From JALORV01 sp963724365 (GTDB taxonomy: Bacteria; Pseudomonadota; Gammaproteobacteria; Burkholderiales; Burkholderiaceae_F), in NCBI GenBank assembly GCA_963724365.1, contig CAVRUR010000001.1:1-64000 (forward strand): a stretch of 64,000 nt of DNA, read 5' to 3'. A program made the position numbers and the translations under genes. Each line of letters opens with the position of its first letter. Position 1 is the first letter of the stretch. Below, one piece after another: positions 50,590 to 60,384 of this stretch. The notes below the pieces were generated by a model. That model had not been told where the DNA came from, did not search any database, and saw only the letters and a program-made list of their open reading frames with translations.

Positions 50590-52819
50590 ATGCGATTCAT
50601 CGAACAGATGGCCCGGGCGCAGCGTGATGCAGCTGCCGCAACGATGGTGCCGGTCAAGCTCTCGCGGCGCGAGTTCATGAAGGCCACCGGTGCCGCCGGC
50701 GGCGGGCTGATGCTCGGCATCGGTGCCGTCCCCGCGGGCGCCCAGGAAGCCAAGCGCATGGTCTATCCGCCATCGGCTTTCGTGCGCATCGCACCGGACG
50801 GCCGCACCACGGTGATGGTCAACCGGCTGGAGTTCGGCCAGGGCGTCAGCACGGCCCTGCCGATGCTGATCGCGGAAGAACTCGACTGCGAATGGGACAA
50901 GGTTCGCGCCGAACTGGCGCCGGCAGCCGAGGTCTATGCCGATCCCAATTTCGGCATCCAGATCACCGGCGGATCGAATTCCGTCGCCTCGAGCTGGAAG
51001 CAGTACCGGGTCATCGGCGCGTCCGCGCGCGGCAATGCTGATCGCTGCAGCCGCCCAGCAGTGGGGCGTCGAACCCGCCAAGCTCGATACCCGCAACGGC
51101 TTGGTCATCGAGACTGGCCGGACAGAAACGGCGCGCCAGCTACGGCTCGCTGGCCGACGCGGCCGCCAAGCAGCCGGTGCCGACGCGTATCGGACTGAAG
51201 GCCGATCCCGGCGACTTCTTCTTCATCGGCAAGCCGACCCGGCGGCTGGATTCGCGCGAGAAGGTCAATGGCACCGCTCAGTTCGGCATCGACAAGTCGC
51301 TGCCCAACATGCGCGTCGCCGTCCTCGTGCATCCGCCGGTGTTCGGCGGCAAGGTGGCGAGCTTCGATCCGGCCAAGGCGCGTGCCGTCAAGGGCGTGGA
51401 GGCCGTCGTGCAGGTGCCGGTCGATCGCGGCGGCACCGGCGTGGCCGTGATTGCCAGCGGCTACTGGCCGGCCAAGACCGGGCGCGATGCGCTGGACATC
51501 AAGTGGGAGGCCGCGACCGGCCCGACCACAGTCGACCTTGTCAGGCAGTACCGCGAACTGGCCGGCAAGCCGGGATTGCCGGCACGCAGCGACGGCGATG
51601 CCAATGCCGTGGCGCAGGCGGCGACGAAGATCGAGGCCACCTACGAGTTTCCATACCTGGCCCATGCGCCGATGGAGCCGCTGAATGCCGTCGTCGATCT
51701 GAAGGCCGACAGCTGCACCGTGTGGTGCGGCACGCAGTTCCAGACGATCGATCAACTCGCGATCGCAAGCACCGCCGGGCTCAAGCCGGAGCAGGTCACG
51801 TTGAACACGATGCTGGCCGGCGGCGGCTTCGGCCGGCGCGCCATCCCGACGTCCGATTACCTGGTGGAGGCCGTGAACATCGCGAAGGCGATGAAGCAGT
51901 CCGGCATCGACGCGCCGGTCAAGGTGATCTGGTCGCGCGAGGACGACATCCGCGGCGGCTACTACCGGCCGCTGGTCGTGCACCGCGTCGTGGTCGGTCT
52001 CGACGCCGCGAAACACGCTGCGTGGCTGGAACCACACGATCGTCGGGCAGTCGCTCCTGAAAGGCACGCCGTTCGAGAAGCACCTGGTGAAGGATGGCAT
52101 CGACGCCACGACCACCGAGGGTGTCGTCGATACCCCGTACCGCCTGCCGAACCTGCAGGTGTCGGTGCATCACCCCGAGGTCAGCGTGCCGGTGCTGTGG
52201 TGGCGCTCGGTCGGCCATTCGCACACGGCCTTTGTCATGGAAACGATGGTCGACGAGCTGGCCCGTGCCGCGAAGCAGGATCCGATCGCTTACCGCCTGG
52301 CGCTGCTCGACCCGAAGCACACCCGCGTTCGCGGCGTGCTGCAGCTGGTTCGCGACAAGTCCGGCTGGAGCCACGGCCGCGGCCAAGGGTCGCGGCCGCG
52401 GTGTCGCCGTGCACGAGTCATTCGGCTCGGTGGTGGCGCACGTGGTCGAGGTCTCGGTCGACAAGAACGCCATCCGCGTCCACAAGGTGACCTCGGCGAT
52501 CGACTGCGGCACGGCGGTCAATCCGCTGACGATCGAGGCCCAGGTCCAGTCGGGGATGGTGTTCGGACTGTCGGCGGCCCTGTACGGTCAGATCACATTG
52601 AAGGACGGCGTCGTGCAGCAATCCAACTTCGCCGACTACCCGGTACTGCGCATCAACGAGATGCCCGAGATCAGTGTGCACATCGTCCCGAGCCGCGCCG
52701 ATCCGACCGGGGTCGGTGAGCCGGGCACGCCGCCGATCGCACCGGCGGTTGCCAACGCGGTCTTTGCCCTGACGGGCAAGCGACTGCGCAAGCTGCCGTT
52801 CGATCTCGGTCAGGCCTGA
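50590..52819 (+). CDS. iorB: Molybdenum hydroxylase large subunit (IorB-type), several frameshifts
   Basis: Mo-cofactor-binding subunit with a twin-arginine signal: SRREFMKATGAAGGGLMLGIGA about residues 25-46, so exported folded by Tat. Conserved blocks: LEFGQGVSTALPMLIAEELD, FGIQITGGSNSVASSWK, REKVNGTAQFGID, FPYLAHAPMEPLNA, AGGGFGRRAI and, near the end, VNPLTIEAQVQSGMVFGLSAAL and GVGEPGTPPIAPAVANAV (catalytic Glu region). The frame changes about five times between 51020 and 52400. Reaction: hydroxylation of an N-heterocycle or aldehyde; substrate not inferable. Confidence 0.85.
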
Positions 52820-52846
52820 TTTGGTGCCCAGTCGATTTCATTTGCA

Positions 52847-52876
52847 CCCTGCGGCTGACGGCCGCAGGGACTTTCG
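52847..52876 (+). terminator. Possible terminator after iorB
   Basis: CCCTGCGGC (52847-52855), loop TGACG, GCCGCAGGG (52861-52869), followed by ACTTTC: a 9-bp perfect stem with a short T-run, 28 bp after the iorB stop. Confidence 0.55.
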
Positions 52877-52918
52877 GCAGAATGCCGATCCCCCACGACC
52901 CCTTCCGCAGGAGCCCTC

Positions 52919-53839
52919 ATGATGTCCCGCACCTTTGTACGTCCGCTGGCAATTGGAGCCGCGTGCCTTCTCAGCGCCGCATTGATCGGCGACGCGTCGG
53001 CGCTCACTCGCGCGGAATGCGAGCGTGACTACAAACCTCAGGTCGGACAGGCCGGCAAGGATGTCGTGTGGGTGCCGACACCCGACGAACTCGTGCAGCG
53101 CATGCTGCGCATGGCCAAGGTCACGCCACAGGACCTCGTATTTGATCTCGGCGCCGGCGACGGCAAGATCGCGATCGCCGCGGGCAAGCTCGGCGCCAAC
53201 TCGGTCGGCATCGAATACAACCCGGACATGGCCAAGCTGGCCAGCTGCCTCGTGACCGCCGAAGGTGTCGGCAACAAGACCAAGATCATCCAGGGCGACA
53301 TCTTCAAGGAAGACTTCAGCAAGGCGACGGTCATCACGATGTACCTGTTGCCGGAGCTGAACCTGTGCGTGCGGCATCGCATCCTCGGCATGAAGCCCGG
53401 CACGCGCGTGACTTCGCACCAGTTCACGATGGGTGACTGGGAGGCCGACGAGACCTCGGAATTCGAGTACCGCACCGCGTACCTGTGGATCGTCCCGGCG
53501 CGCGTGGACGGGACCTGGGTGCTGCGCGACGCCGGCGGCGCCAGCACTGCGGTGAATCTCACGCAGACATTCCAGAAACTCACCGGCGACGTCGTCAGCG
53601 GCGCGCCCAAGCAGCCGCTCGTGGGCGCGACGCTGCGAGGCGATCAGCTGCGCTTCGCATTCAACGACGACAAGGGCGTGACGCGCAGCTTCACCGGCAC
53701 GGTTCGGGGCAACGAACTGGTCGGCACGTTGAAGAGCGGCAGCGTCGAGAGCAAGGTCACCGGTGCGCCGCAAGGCGCATTGCGCGCCGCCGCCTGGGCC
53801 GAAATGCTGTCGCAGTGTGGACGCTTCTACGGCAAGTAG
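52919..53839 (+). CDS. Exported class I SAM-dependent methyltransferase-like protein
   Basis: A 306-residue protein with a clear signal peptide (FVRPLAIGAACLLSAALIGDASA-L) and then a methyltransferase fold: PDELVQRMLRMA, SAM motif I VFDLGAGDGKIAIAAGKLGA, motif II VGIEYNPDM, and IIQGDIFKEDF and VITMYLLPELN. The N-terminal part resembles small protein-lysine methyltransferases (FAM173-like). The last ~110 residues form a beta-rich C-terminal extension with strand pairs AFNDDKGVTRSFTGTVRGNEL. AGGAG before ATG 52919. Whether it methylates in the periplasm is unclear since SAM is not there. Confidence 0.8.
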   Translation: MMSRTFVRPLAIGAACLLSAALIGDASALTRAECERDYKPQVGQAGKDVVWVPTPDELVQRMLRMAKVTPQDLVFDLGAGDGKIAIAAGKLGANSVGIEYNPDMAKLASCLVTAEGVGNKTKIIQGDIFKEDFSKATVITMYLLPELNLCVRHRILGMKPGTRVTSHQFTMGDWEADETSEFEYRTAYLWIVPARVDGTWVLRDAGGASTAVNLTQTFQKLTGDVVSGAPKQPLVGATLRGDQLRFAFNDDKGVTRSFTGTVRGNELVGTLKSGSVESKVTGAPQGALRAAAWAEMLSQCGRFYGK

Positions 53840-53867
53840 ACCGGCGCCGATTCCCCCGATCGCAGCA

Positions 53868-53892
53868 GGGCCCCGCTACGGCGGGGCTCTTC
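53868..53892 (+). terminator. Possible terminator after the methyltransferase gene
   Basis: GCCCCGC (53870-53876), loop TACG, GCGGGGC (53881-53887), then TCTTC. Compact hairpin between the methyltransferase and permease genes. Confidence 0.55.
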
Positions 53893-53909
53893 ATATGGAA
53901 GGACGCTCG

Positions 53910-55298
53910 ATGAGCGAACCGATGTCCCCGTCGTCTGCGCCGCGCGCCGCACTCGCTCCGATCGCAGCGCCGAAACCGGCGCTGTCAGTGTTCGACGCGG
54001 TCATGATTACCGTCGGCATCGTGATCGGCGCTGGCATCTTCAAAACACCCTCAATGGTGGCCGGCGTGACGGGCTCGGTCGACTGGATGCTGATCGCCTG
54101 GGTCCTGGGCGGCGTGCTTTCACTGGTCGGCGCACTTTGCTATGCGGAGCTTGCGAGCGCCTTCCCGCACGCCGGCGGTGACTATCACTTCATCACCAAG
54201 GCGTTTGGCCGCGATGCCAGCTTCTTCTTTGCCTGGGCCCGCGTGATGGTGATCACCACCGGCTCGATCGCGCTGCTGGCATTTGTCTTCGGCGACTACA
54301 TGAGCCGGGTGGTGTCGCTTGGAGCACAGTCGTCCGCGATCTATGCGGCGCTCACGGTCGTGGTGCTGACAGTCATCAACATCATCGGCCTGCGCGAATC
54401 GGCACGCACGCAGAACCTGCTGACGATTCTCGAGGTCAGTGGTCTGCTGCTGGTGGCGCTCGCCGGGCTGATCGCGACCGCGCCTGCCGGGCCTTCGTCG
54501 GCAACTCCGACGGCTGCCGGAATGCCTGCCATGTTCGGCCTGGCGATGGTCTTCGTGCTGCTCACCTACGGCGGCTGGAACGAGGCGGCCTACATTTCCG
54601 CCGAGGTCAAGGGCGGGCCGCGCGCGATCGTGCGAACCCTGGTGATCTCGCTGCTCGTCATCACGGTCGTCTACGTGCTCGTCGTACTGGCAGTGCTCAA
54701 GGGCCTCGGATTCGCCGGGCTGGCCAAGAGCACCGCGGTCGGCGCCGATGTCATGCAGGCCGCTTTCGGCCCCATGGGTGCCCAACTGATCGGTGCGATC
54801 GTCGGCATTGCCACGCTGACGTCGATCAACGCCACGATGATCGTCGGTGCGCGCACGAACTACGCGCTCGGTCGCGACTGGCCGGTGCTGGCATTCATGA
54901 GCCAATGGCATGGCGAAAGGAACGTGCCCGTGATCGCGTTTCTCGTTCAGGCCGCGATCGCTCTGGCGCTCATCGCGTTCGGATCGATACAAAAGGACGG
55001 TTTCTCGACGATGGTCGAGTTCACCGCGCCGGTGTTCTGGTTCTTCTTCCTGCTGACGGGCGTGGCCTTGTTCGTGTTGCGGTTTCGCGCACCGCACGTG
55101 GCGCGGCCGTTCAAGGTGCCGATGTATCCCATACTGCCGATCGTCTTTGTCGCCACCTGCGCCTATCTGCTGTATTCGAGCGTGACGTATGCGCAGTCAC
55201 AGAACGCAGTGCACGTGGCCCTGTACGTGATGGGCGCCGGCGTCGTCGCATGGATCGTGATGCGGCTCTTGGCGACGCGACGTCCGGATGGCGTCTGA
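53910..55298 (+). CDS. APC-family amino acid permease
   Basis: A 462-residue inner-membrane transporter of the APC superfamily with about twelve hydrophobic segments. IGIVIGAGIFKTPSM-like VGIVIGAGIFKTPS is the family opening (unwound TM1 with GAGIF); GGWNEAAYISAEVKGG and ARTNYALGRDWPVL are typical of amino acid/polyamine permeases. ATG 53910 with GGAAGGA. Stop overlaps the next start by 11 bp. Confidence 0.87.
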   Translation: MSEPMSPSSAPRAALAPIAAPKPALSVFDAVMITVGIVIGAGIFKTPSMVAGVTGSVDWMLIAWVLGGVLSLVGALCYAELASAFPHAGGDYHFITKAFGRDASFFFAWARVMVITTGSIALLAFVFGDYMSRVVSLGAQSSAIYAALTVVVLTVINIIGLRESARTQNLLTILEVSGLLLVALAGLIATAPAGPSSATPTAAGMPAMFGLAMVFVLLTYGGWNEAAYISAEVKGGPRAIVRTLVISLLVITVVYVLVVLAVLKGLGFAGLAKSTAVGADVMQAAFGPMGAQLIGAIVGIATLTSINATMIVGARTNYALGRDWPVLAFMSQWHGERNVPVIAFLVQAAIALALIAFGSIQKDGFSTMVEFTAPVFWFFFLLTGVALFVLRFRAPHVARPFKVPMYPILPIVFVATCAYLLYSSVTYAQSQNAVHVALYVMGAGVVAWIVMRLLATRRPDGV

Positions 55299-55885
55299 AC
55301 CGGTCGGCCTCCTGCTTGCCGCTGGGCTCGGGACACGCTATGACCCGACCGGCCGGGAGCTCAAACTGCTGGCTCCCTCGCGTCTCGGTCCGCATGTCGG
55401 TGCCCCGATGGCTGCGGCCGCCGCGCGGGCACTGCTCGCGGCGATGTCCCGGGTCACGGCCGTCGTGCGTCCGGCCGACAGCGACGCCCAGCGCCAACTG
55501 CATGCCCTGCTTCGCGGCGAAGGCTGCACGCTCGCGGTCTGCCACAACGCGGATGCCGGCATGAGCGCATCGATCGTGCGCGGGGTCCAGGCAGAAGAAC
55601 GCGCTGCCGGATGGGTCATCGCCCTCGCGGACATGCCGGCCATCGAAGTCTCAACCGTGCGCGCCGTCGTCGGGCTCCTGCTTGAAGGCGCACTGACGGC
55701 CGCACCGATGTTTCGCGGCCAGCGCGGGCATCCGGTCGGCTTCGCCGCTGAACTGCGCCCTCGACTGCTGGCATTGAGCGGCGATGCGGGTGCCCGACCG
55801 GTACTGGCGGTGCATCCGCCGCGATTGATCGAGGTGGATGATCCCGGGCGTGCTGTATGACGTCGATACTGTCGAGGAGAACTGA
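55288..55885 (+). CDS. mocA: MocA-like nucleotidyltransferase (molybdenum cofactor), frameshifted end
   Basis: About 198 residues of an NTP-transferase fold: GLLLAAGLGTRYDPTGRELKLL (the LAAGxGxR motif), VVRPADSD, GMSASIVRGV and IALADMPAI (DMP motif). MocA adds CMP to Mo-molybdopterin for xanthine-oxidase-type enzymes, consistent with iorAB 2.5 kb away. The published-style tail VDDPGVLYDVDTVEEN requires a one-base deletion in CCCGGGCGTG near 55848 and ends at TGA 55883-55885; otherwise it stops at 55860. Start overlaps the permease. Confidence 0.8.
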
Positions 55886-56283
55886 TGAGCAATCCGATGT
55901 GGGAATGGTGGAAGCTGGCATTGAGTGCGAGCGAAATTGCCTGGTATTCGCCGCAGGTCGTGCAGAAGCGCACCCAGCGGCTGCTGGCCGCTCCGACGCT
56001 GACGCGGGCGACCGACCGGAAGGAAGCCACGCGCATGGTGGCGGAGAAGCTGCAGGCCGGACAGGAAGCCCAGTGGGCACTCTGGCAGCAGTCCCTGGCC
56101 ATGCAACAACGGCTGTGGACCGACCTGTGGAGCTCGGCACTGGCGGGGCGGTCGCCTGGCGCGTCACTGCGACGAGCCGGCCGGCGCGGCGCGCTTGATT
56201 CGGCGGTGCTGGGCCAACAGGTGCTCGCCCCGGTGCGACGTCGCGTCAAGGCGAATGCGCGACGCTTGCGTGCGCACAGGTAG
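55885..56283 (+). CDS. Small helical protein, possibly phasin-like
   Basis: A 132-residue protein: MSNPMWEWWKLALSASEIAWYSPQVVQKRTQRLL at the start, then an amphipathic helical region (ATRMVAEKLQAGQEAQWALWQQSLAMQQRLWTDLW) and a very basic C-terminus (RRRVKANARRLRAHR). The A of the mocA TGA is the A of its ATG, so translation is coupled. The helical make-up recalls granule-associated proteins, but I cannot assign a family. Confidence 0.6.
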   Translation: MSNPMWEWWKLALSASEIAWYSPQVVQKRTQRLLAAPTLTRATDRKEATRMVAEKLQAGQEAQWALWQQSLAMQQRLWTDLWSSALAGRSPGASLRRAGRRGALDSAVLGQQVLAPVRRRVKANARRLRAHR

Positions 56284-56327
56284 TTCCTCGTGCCGCAGTA
56301 TCCTGTGGCATCCGATGGCGATGACCG

Positions 56328-57032
56328 ATGACTCTGCTTGATCTCGCTCGCCAGATCAGCCTGCCCGACTGGCTGGCGCTCGCCTGGTTCGTCCTGGGCT
56401 GGTGGGCCTACGCCGCGTTTGCCCGAAGCAGGGCCTCTGCGGGCGGTTCACTGCTGGCGACGACCAACCGCTACCGCCGGCTCTGGATGCTGCAGACCAC
56501 CGCGCGCGAGAATCGCGTCATCGATGGGGTCGTCGTGCAGAACCTGTCGACCAGCCCGTCCTTCTTCGCATCGACCACGATCCTGATCATCGGCGGCCTG
56601 CTCGCGCTGCTCGGCGCGACCGAGGAGGCGGCGAAGCTCGTGCGCGAGATTCCGTTCGCAACACGCACAACCGCATTCGTGTTCGATCTCAAGCTCTTTG
56701 TGCTCGCGGCCGTCTTTGTCTTCGCCTTCTTCCGCTTCACCTGGTCGATGCGGCAGTACACCTTCGGGGCGCTGCTGATCGCCTCGGCGCCCGATCCGAA
56801 GACATTCGAAAGCGGGGAGGCGTCGCGCGAGGAGTTCGCCGACCGCGCCGCCCGCGTCGTCGGACTGGCCGCCGAGACGTTCAACGACGGCCTGCGGGCG
56901 TACTACATGGCCTTTGCCGTCATCCTGTGGTTCTTCTCGCCGCTCGCCTACGCCATCGGCACGGCGGGCATCCTCTATCTGCTGTACCAGCGCGAGTTCC
57001 GCTCCGAAGTACTGGACGTGCTGCGACATTAG
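56328..57032 (+). CDS. DUF599 membrane protein
   Basis: A 234-residue inner-membrane protein of the DUF599 family: four to five helices, with WWAYAAFARSRA, NRYRRLWMLQTTARENRVIDGVVVQNLSTSPSFFASTTI, and FKFTWSMRQYTFGALL-like FRFTWSMRQYTFGALLI. The function of the family is unknown. ATG 56328. Confidence 0.85.
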   Translation: MTLLDLARQISLPDWLALAWFVLGWWAYAAFARSRASAGGSLLATTNRYRRLWMLQTTARENRVIDGVVVQNLSTSPSFFASTTILIIGGLLALLGATEEAAKLVREIPFATRTTAFVFDLKLFVLAAVFVFAFFRFTWSMRQYTFGALLIASAPDPKTFESGEASREEFADRAARVVGLAAETFNDGLRAYYMAFAVILWFFSPLAYAIGTAGILYLLYQREFRSEVLDVLRH

Positions 57033-57102
57033 CGCGCGGCCGGCTTGCCGGACTCAGCGGGAACGGCCGTCTACACTCGCCCGTCACCCTGAACGTCCCG
57101 CC

Positions 57103-58896
57103 ATGAGCATTCACTACGCGATCCGCCCGGCCGATCCGGCTGCCCATCTGTTCCACGTCATCTGCCGCGTCGAGCATCCCGACCCGCAGGGACAGCTTTT
57201 CATGCTGCCGGCCTGGATCCCTGGCAGCTACATGATCCGGGAGTTCGCGCGCAACATCGTGCGCATCAGCGCGCTCGCCGGCAGCCGCAAGGTTCCGATG
57301 GAAAAACTGGACAAGCACACCTGGCGCGCGGCCCCCGTGAAGGGCGTGCTCGAAGTTGCCTGCGAGGTCTACGCATGGGACCTGTCGGTGCGGGCGGCAC
57401 ATCTCGACGAGACGCACGGATTCTTCAACGGCTCCAGTGTGTTCCTGCTGCCGATCGGGCTTGAACATGCCCCCTGCACAGTCGATATCCTGCCGCCGGC
57501 GGGCGAGCGGTACGCAGGGTGGAAAGTTGCCACCGGGCTTGCGCCCGCGCGTGCGACGCGGCGACACGGCTTCGGCACCTATCAGGCGTCGGGTTACGAC
57601 GAACTGATCGACTGCCCGGTCGAGCTGGGCGAGTTCGATCTGGGGCGATTCGATGTGCTCGGCGTGCCGCACGAGGTGGCGATCACTGGCCGTGTGCCAC
57701 GGCTCGATATGAAGCGCCTGGCATCCGACCTCGCACGCATCTGCGAAGTGCAGATCCGCCTGTTCGAGCCGCGCACTCGCAAGGCCCCGTTTTCGCGCTA
57801 CACGTTTATGACACTGGCCGTCGGCGACGGCTACGGCGGGTTGGAGCACCGCAACTCCACGGCACTCATCTGCAAGCGCGACGACCTGCCGTTCGTGGGA
57901 TTGAAGGACGCGACCGAGGGCTACCGCAATTTCCTCGGCCTGGCGAGCCACGAGTACTTTCACAGCTGGAACGTCAAGCGCATCCGGCCGGCCGCGTTTG
58001 TCCCGTACGACCTGACGCAGGAAAACTACACGCGCCTGCTGTGGGCGTTCGAAGGCTTCACGTCCTACTACGATGACCTGATGCTCGTGCGCGCCGGACT
58101 GCTGACCACCGAGCAATACCTGGAAACTGTGGCAAAGACCATGACCACGGTGCTGCAACGGACCGGCCGGCTCAAGCAGAGCGTGGCTGACAGTTCCTTC
58201 GATGCCTGGATCAAGTACTACCGCCAGGACGAGAACGCGCCCAACAGCGTCGTCAGCTACTACCAGAAGGGATCGCTTGTTGCGCTGGCGCTCGACCTGA
58301 GCATCCGCGCCGCGAGCAGCGGCAAGCGTTCGCTCGATGACGTCATGCGTTTGCTGTGGCAGCGCTGCAAGAAGGGCGGTGCGGACTACGCAGGCGTCGA
58401 CGAGGATGAGGTCGTTGCCGCGGCCGAGGAGGCCACTGGCCTGTCGCTGGCCCCGCTGTTCGAAGAGTGGACCGAGGGTACGCGTGACCCCGACTTCGCG
58501 CGCTTGCTGAAGCCGTTCGGCATCGACTTCACGCAACGGCCAGCGGTGGACTCGCCGTCCTTCGCACTGCTCGGAGTGCGCACTGCGGCTGCAGGAACGG
58601 ACTGCAGGATCGCCCATGTGTTCGACGGCACGCCGGCGCAAGCAGCCGGCCTGTCGGGCAATGACGTGCTGGCTGCGATCGATGGCCTGCGCGTGAACCC
58701 ATCGAACCTCGACAAGCTGCTGACGCGCTACACGCCGGGCGACACGATCGTAGTGCACGCGTTCCGCAGCGACGAGCTGATGCTCTTCTCGGTGAAGCTG
58801 GCCGGCAGTGCACCACCCAGATTCACGTTGGCGCTCGACGTCAAAGCCCCGTCGTCGGCTGCGCGACTGCGCGCGCGCTGGCTCGGCCAGAGCTGA
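57103..58896 (+). CDS. M61-family metallopeptidase with PDZ domain
   Basis: A 597-residue zinc peptidase of the M61 (glycyl aminopeptidase) family. N-terminal beta domain with LPAWIPGSYMIREFARNIV; catalytic HEYFH at 283-287 (zinc His283 and His287, Glu284) followed by SWNVKRIRPAAF; the Glu third ligand is in WAFEGFTSYYDDL. C-terminal PDZ-like domain: GTDCRIAHVFDGTPAQAAGLSGNDVLAAIDG. No signal peptide seen. Degrades peptides, fitting the peptide-uptake genes. ATG 57103. Confidence 0.92.
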   Translation: MSIHYAIRPADPAAHLFHVICRVEHPDPQGQLFMLPAWIPGSYMIREFARNIVRISALAGSRKVPMEKLDKHTWRAAPVKGVLEVACEVYAWDLSVRAAHLDETHGFFNGSSVFLLPIGLEHAPCTVDILPPAGERYAGWKVATGLAPARATRRHGFGTYQASGYDELIDCPVELGEFDLGRFDVLGVPHEVAITGRVPRLDMKRLASDLARICEVQIRLFEPRTRKAPFSRYTFMTLAVGDGYGGLEHRNSTALICKRDDLPFVGLKDATEGYRNFLGLASHEYFHSWNVKRIRPAAFVPYDLTQENYTRLLWAFEGFTSYYDDLMLVRAGLLTTEQYLETVAKTMTTVLQRTGRLKQSVADSSFDAWIKYYRQDENAPNSVVSYYQKGSLVALALDLSIRAASSGKRSLDDVMRLLWQRCKKGGADYAGVDEDEVVAAAEEATGLSLAPLFEEWTEGTRDPDFARLLKPFGIDFTQRPAVDSPSFALLGVRTAAAGTDCRIAHVFDGTPAQAAGLSGNDVLAAIDGLRVNPSNLDKLLTRYTPGDTIVVHAFRSDELMLFSVKLAGSAPPRFTLALDVKAPSSAARLRARWLGQS

Positions 58897-58906
58897 CCGG
58901 CTCCCT

Positions 58907-59590
58907 TCAGCGAGATCCGACCCAATCGATCGGGCCGCGCCCCGCCGCCGCAAGGAATGCGTTGGCCTGCGAGAAATGTCCGCAACCGATGAAGGGCAGA
59001 GGCGGGCGGCGCGCCGACAGCGGTGACGGATGGTTGGCTTTCAGAACTGCATGCGGCTCATCGGCGATCAAGCTGGCGCTGCGTTGCGCCTGGGCGCCCC
59101 ACAACATGAACACCTTGGGACGATCGTCCGCCGACAATACGGCGATCAGCGCGCTGGTCAGCGACTCCCAGCCGCGCTGTGCATGGCTGCCCGGCTGCCC
59201 CTCCTCGACCGTCAGCACGGCGTTGAGCAGCAGCACGCCCTGCCGCGCCCAGAATTCGAGATTGCCGGATGCTGGAATCGCACCGAACTCGCGCGCCAGT
59301 TCCGCGAATATGTTGCGCAGGCTCGGCGGCAGACGCACCCCATCGGGCACCGAAAAGGCCATGCCGTGCGCCTGTCCGTCTCCGTGGTACGGGTCCTGCC
59401 CGAGGATCGCGACCCGCACACTGGCAAGCGGCGTCAGCTCGAGGGCGTGCAGTACCTGCGCCGGAAAGATGCGGGCGCCAGCCGCGCGACGTGCCTTGAG
59501 GAACGACAGTAGCCCGGCCCCCCGGTCGCTTGAGAGAAACTCCTCGACCAGCGGCGACCAGCCGGCCGCCAGCGTCGATGTATCGATCAC
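58907..59590 (-). CDS. ung: Uracil-DNA glycosylase
   Basis: Family-1 UDG, 227 residues, removes uracil from DNA in base excision repair. Catalytic GQDPYHG with Asp66; the uracil-recognition motif LLLNAVLTVE (Asn); the DNA-intercalation loop HPSPLSARR with the catalytic His. Overlaps trpC by ATGA (59587-59590), so it is translated with the trp operon; its stop is 11 bp from the convergent M61 gene. Confidence 0.95.
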   Translation of the reverse strand: MIDTSTLAAGWSPLVEEFLSSDRGAGLLSFLKARRAAGARIFPAQVLHALELTPLASVRVAILGQDPYHGDGQAHGMAFSVPDGVRLPPSLRNIFAELAREFGAIPASGNLEFWARQGVLLLNAVLTVEEGQPGSHAQRGWESLTSALIAVLSADDRPKVFMLWGAQAQRSASLIADEPHAVLKANHPSPLSARRPPLPFIGCGHFSQANAFLAAAGRGPIDWVGSR

Positions 59591-60375
59591 GCGAACAGTC
59601 GGGCCAACTCGAGTCCGGGGTCCGGCGCGCGCATGAACGCCTCCCCAACGAGGTAGGCATGGACCCCGGCCGCGCGCATCCGCGCCACGTCCGCTGGAAC
59701 CAGGATGCCGCTTTCGGTGATCACGATGCGCTCTGGCCCGACCCGGGGCAGCAGATCGAGCGTGGTCTCTAGGTGTGTTTCAAACGTGCGCAGGTTGCGA
59801 TTGTTGATCCCGATCAGGGGCGTCGTCAGTTCCAGTGCGAGGTCGAGTTCGTCGGCATCGTGGACCTCGACCAGCACCACCATGCCGAGTTCATGCGCCG
59901 CCGCCTCGAGCGCGAGCAGCCGCGCTCGATCGAGCGCCGCAACAATCAGAAGGATGGCGTCGGCGCCCCAGCTGCGCGCCTCGACGATCTGGTACTCGTC
60001 GATGATGAAGTCCTTGCGCAGCACTGGCAGGCCGCTGGCGCGGCGCGCCTGCTCCAGATACTCGGGCGCGCCCTGGAAATACTGCACGTCGGTGAGAACG
60101 CTCAGGCAGGCGGCGCCATGCCGGGCATAGCTCGCGCCGATGGCGGCAGGATCGAAGTCGGCCCGCAACACGCCTTTCGACGGCGAGGCCTTCTTCACTT
60201 CGGCGATCACGGCACTGCGCCCGGCGCGGATGGCGGCCACCAGCGCGGCCGTGAAGTCGCGTGCCGGCGCCGCGTCGCGCGCACGTTCGCGCAGCCGTGC
60301 GAGTGGCACGCGTGCGCGCGCAAGCCGCACCTCGTCGTGCTTGGTTGCCAGGATGCGTTGCAGGATGTCGTCCAT
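59587..60375 (-). CDS. trpC: Indole-3-glycerol phosphate synthase
   Basis: A 262-residue TIM-barrel enzyme closing CdRP to indole-3-glycerol phosphate. IAEVKKASPSKGVLRADFDP carries the catalytic Lys; VLRKDFIIDEYQIVEARSWGADAILLIVA contains the second; IGINNRNLRTF and ITESGILVPADVARM are the phosphate-binding strands. Complete. Monofunctional, as usual in this group. Starts 9 bp after the GNAT gene. Confidence 0.95.
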   Translation of the reverse strand: MDDILQRILATKHDEVRLARARVPLARLRERARDAAPARDFTAALVAAIRAGRSAVIAEVKKASPSKGVLRADFDPAAIGASYARHGAACLSVLTDVQYFQGAPEYLEQARRASGLPVLRKDFIIDEYQIVEARSWGADAILLIVAALDRARLLALEAAAHELGMVVLVEVHDADELDLALELTTPLIGINNRNLRTFETHLETTLDLLPRVGPERIVITESGILVPADVARMRAAGVHAYLVGEAFMRAPDPGLELARLFA

Positions 60376-60384
60376 CGGCCGATG

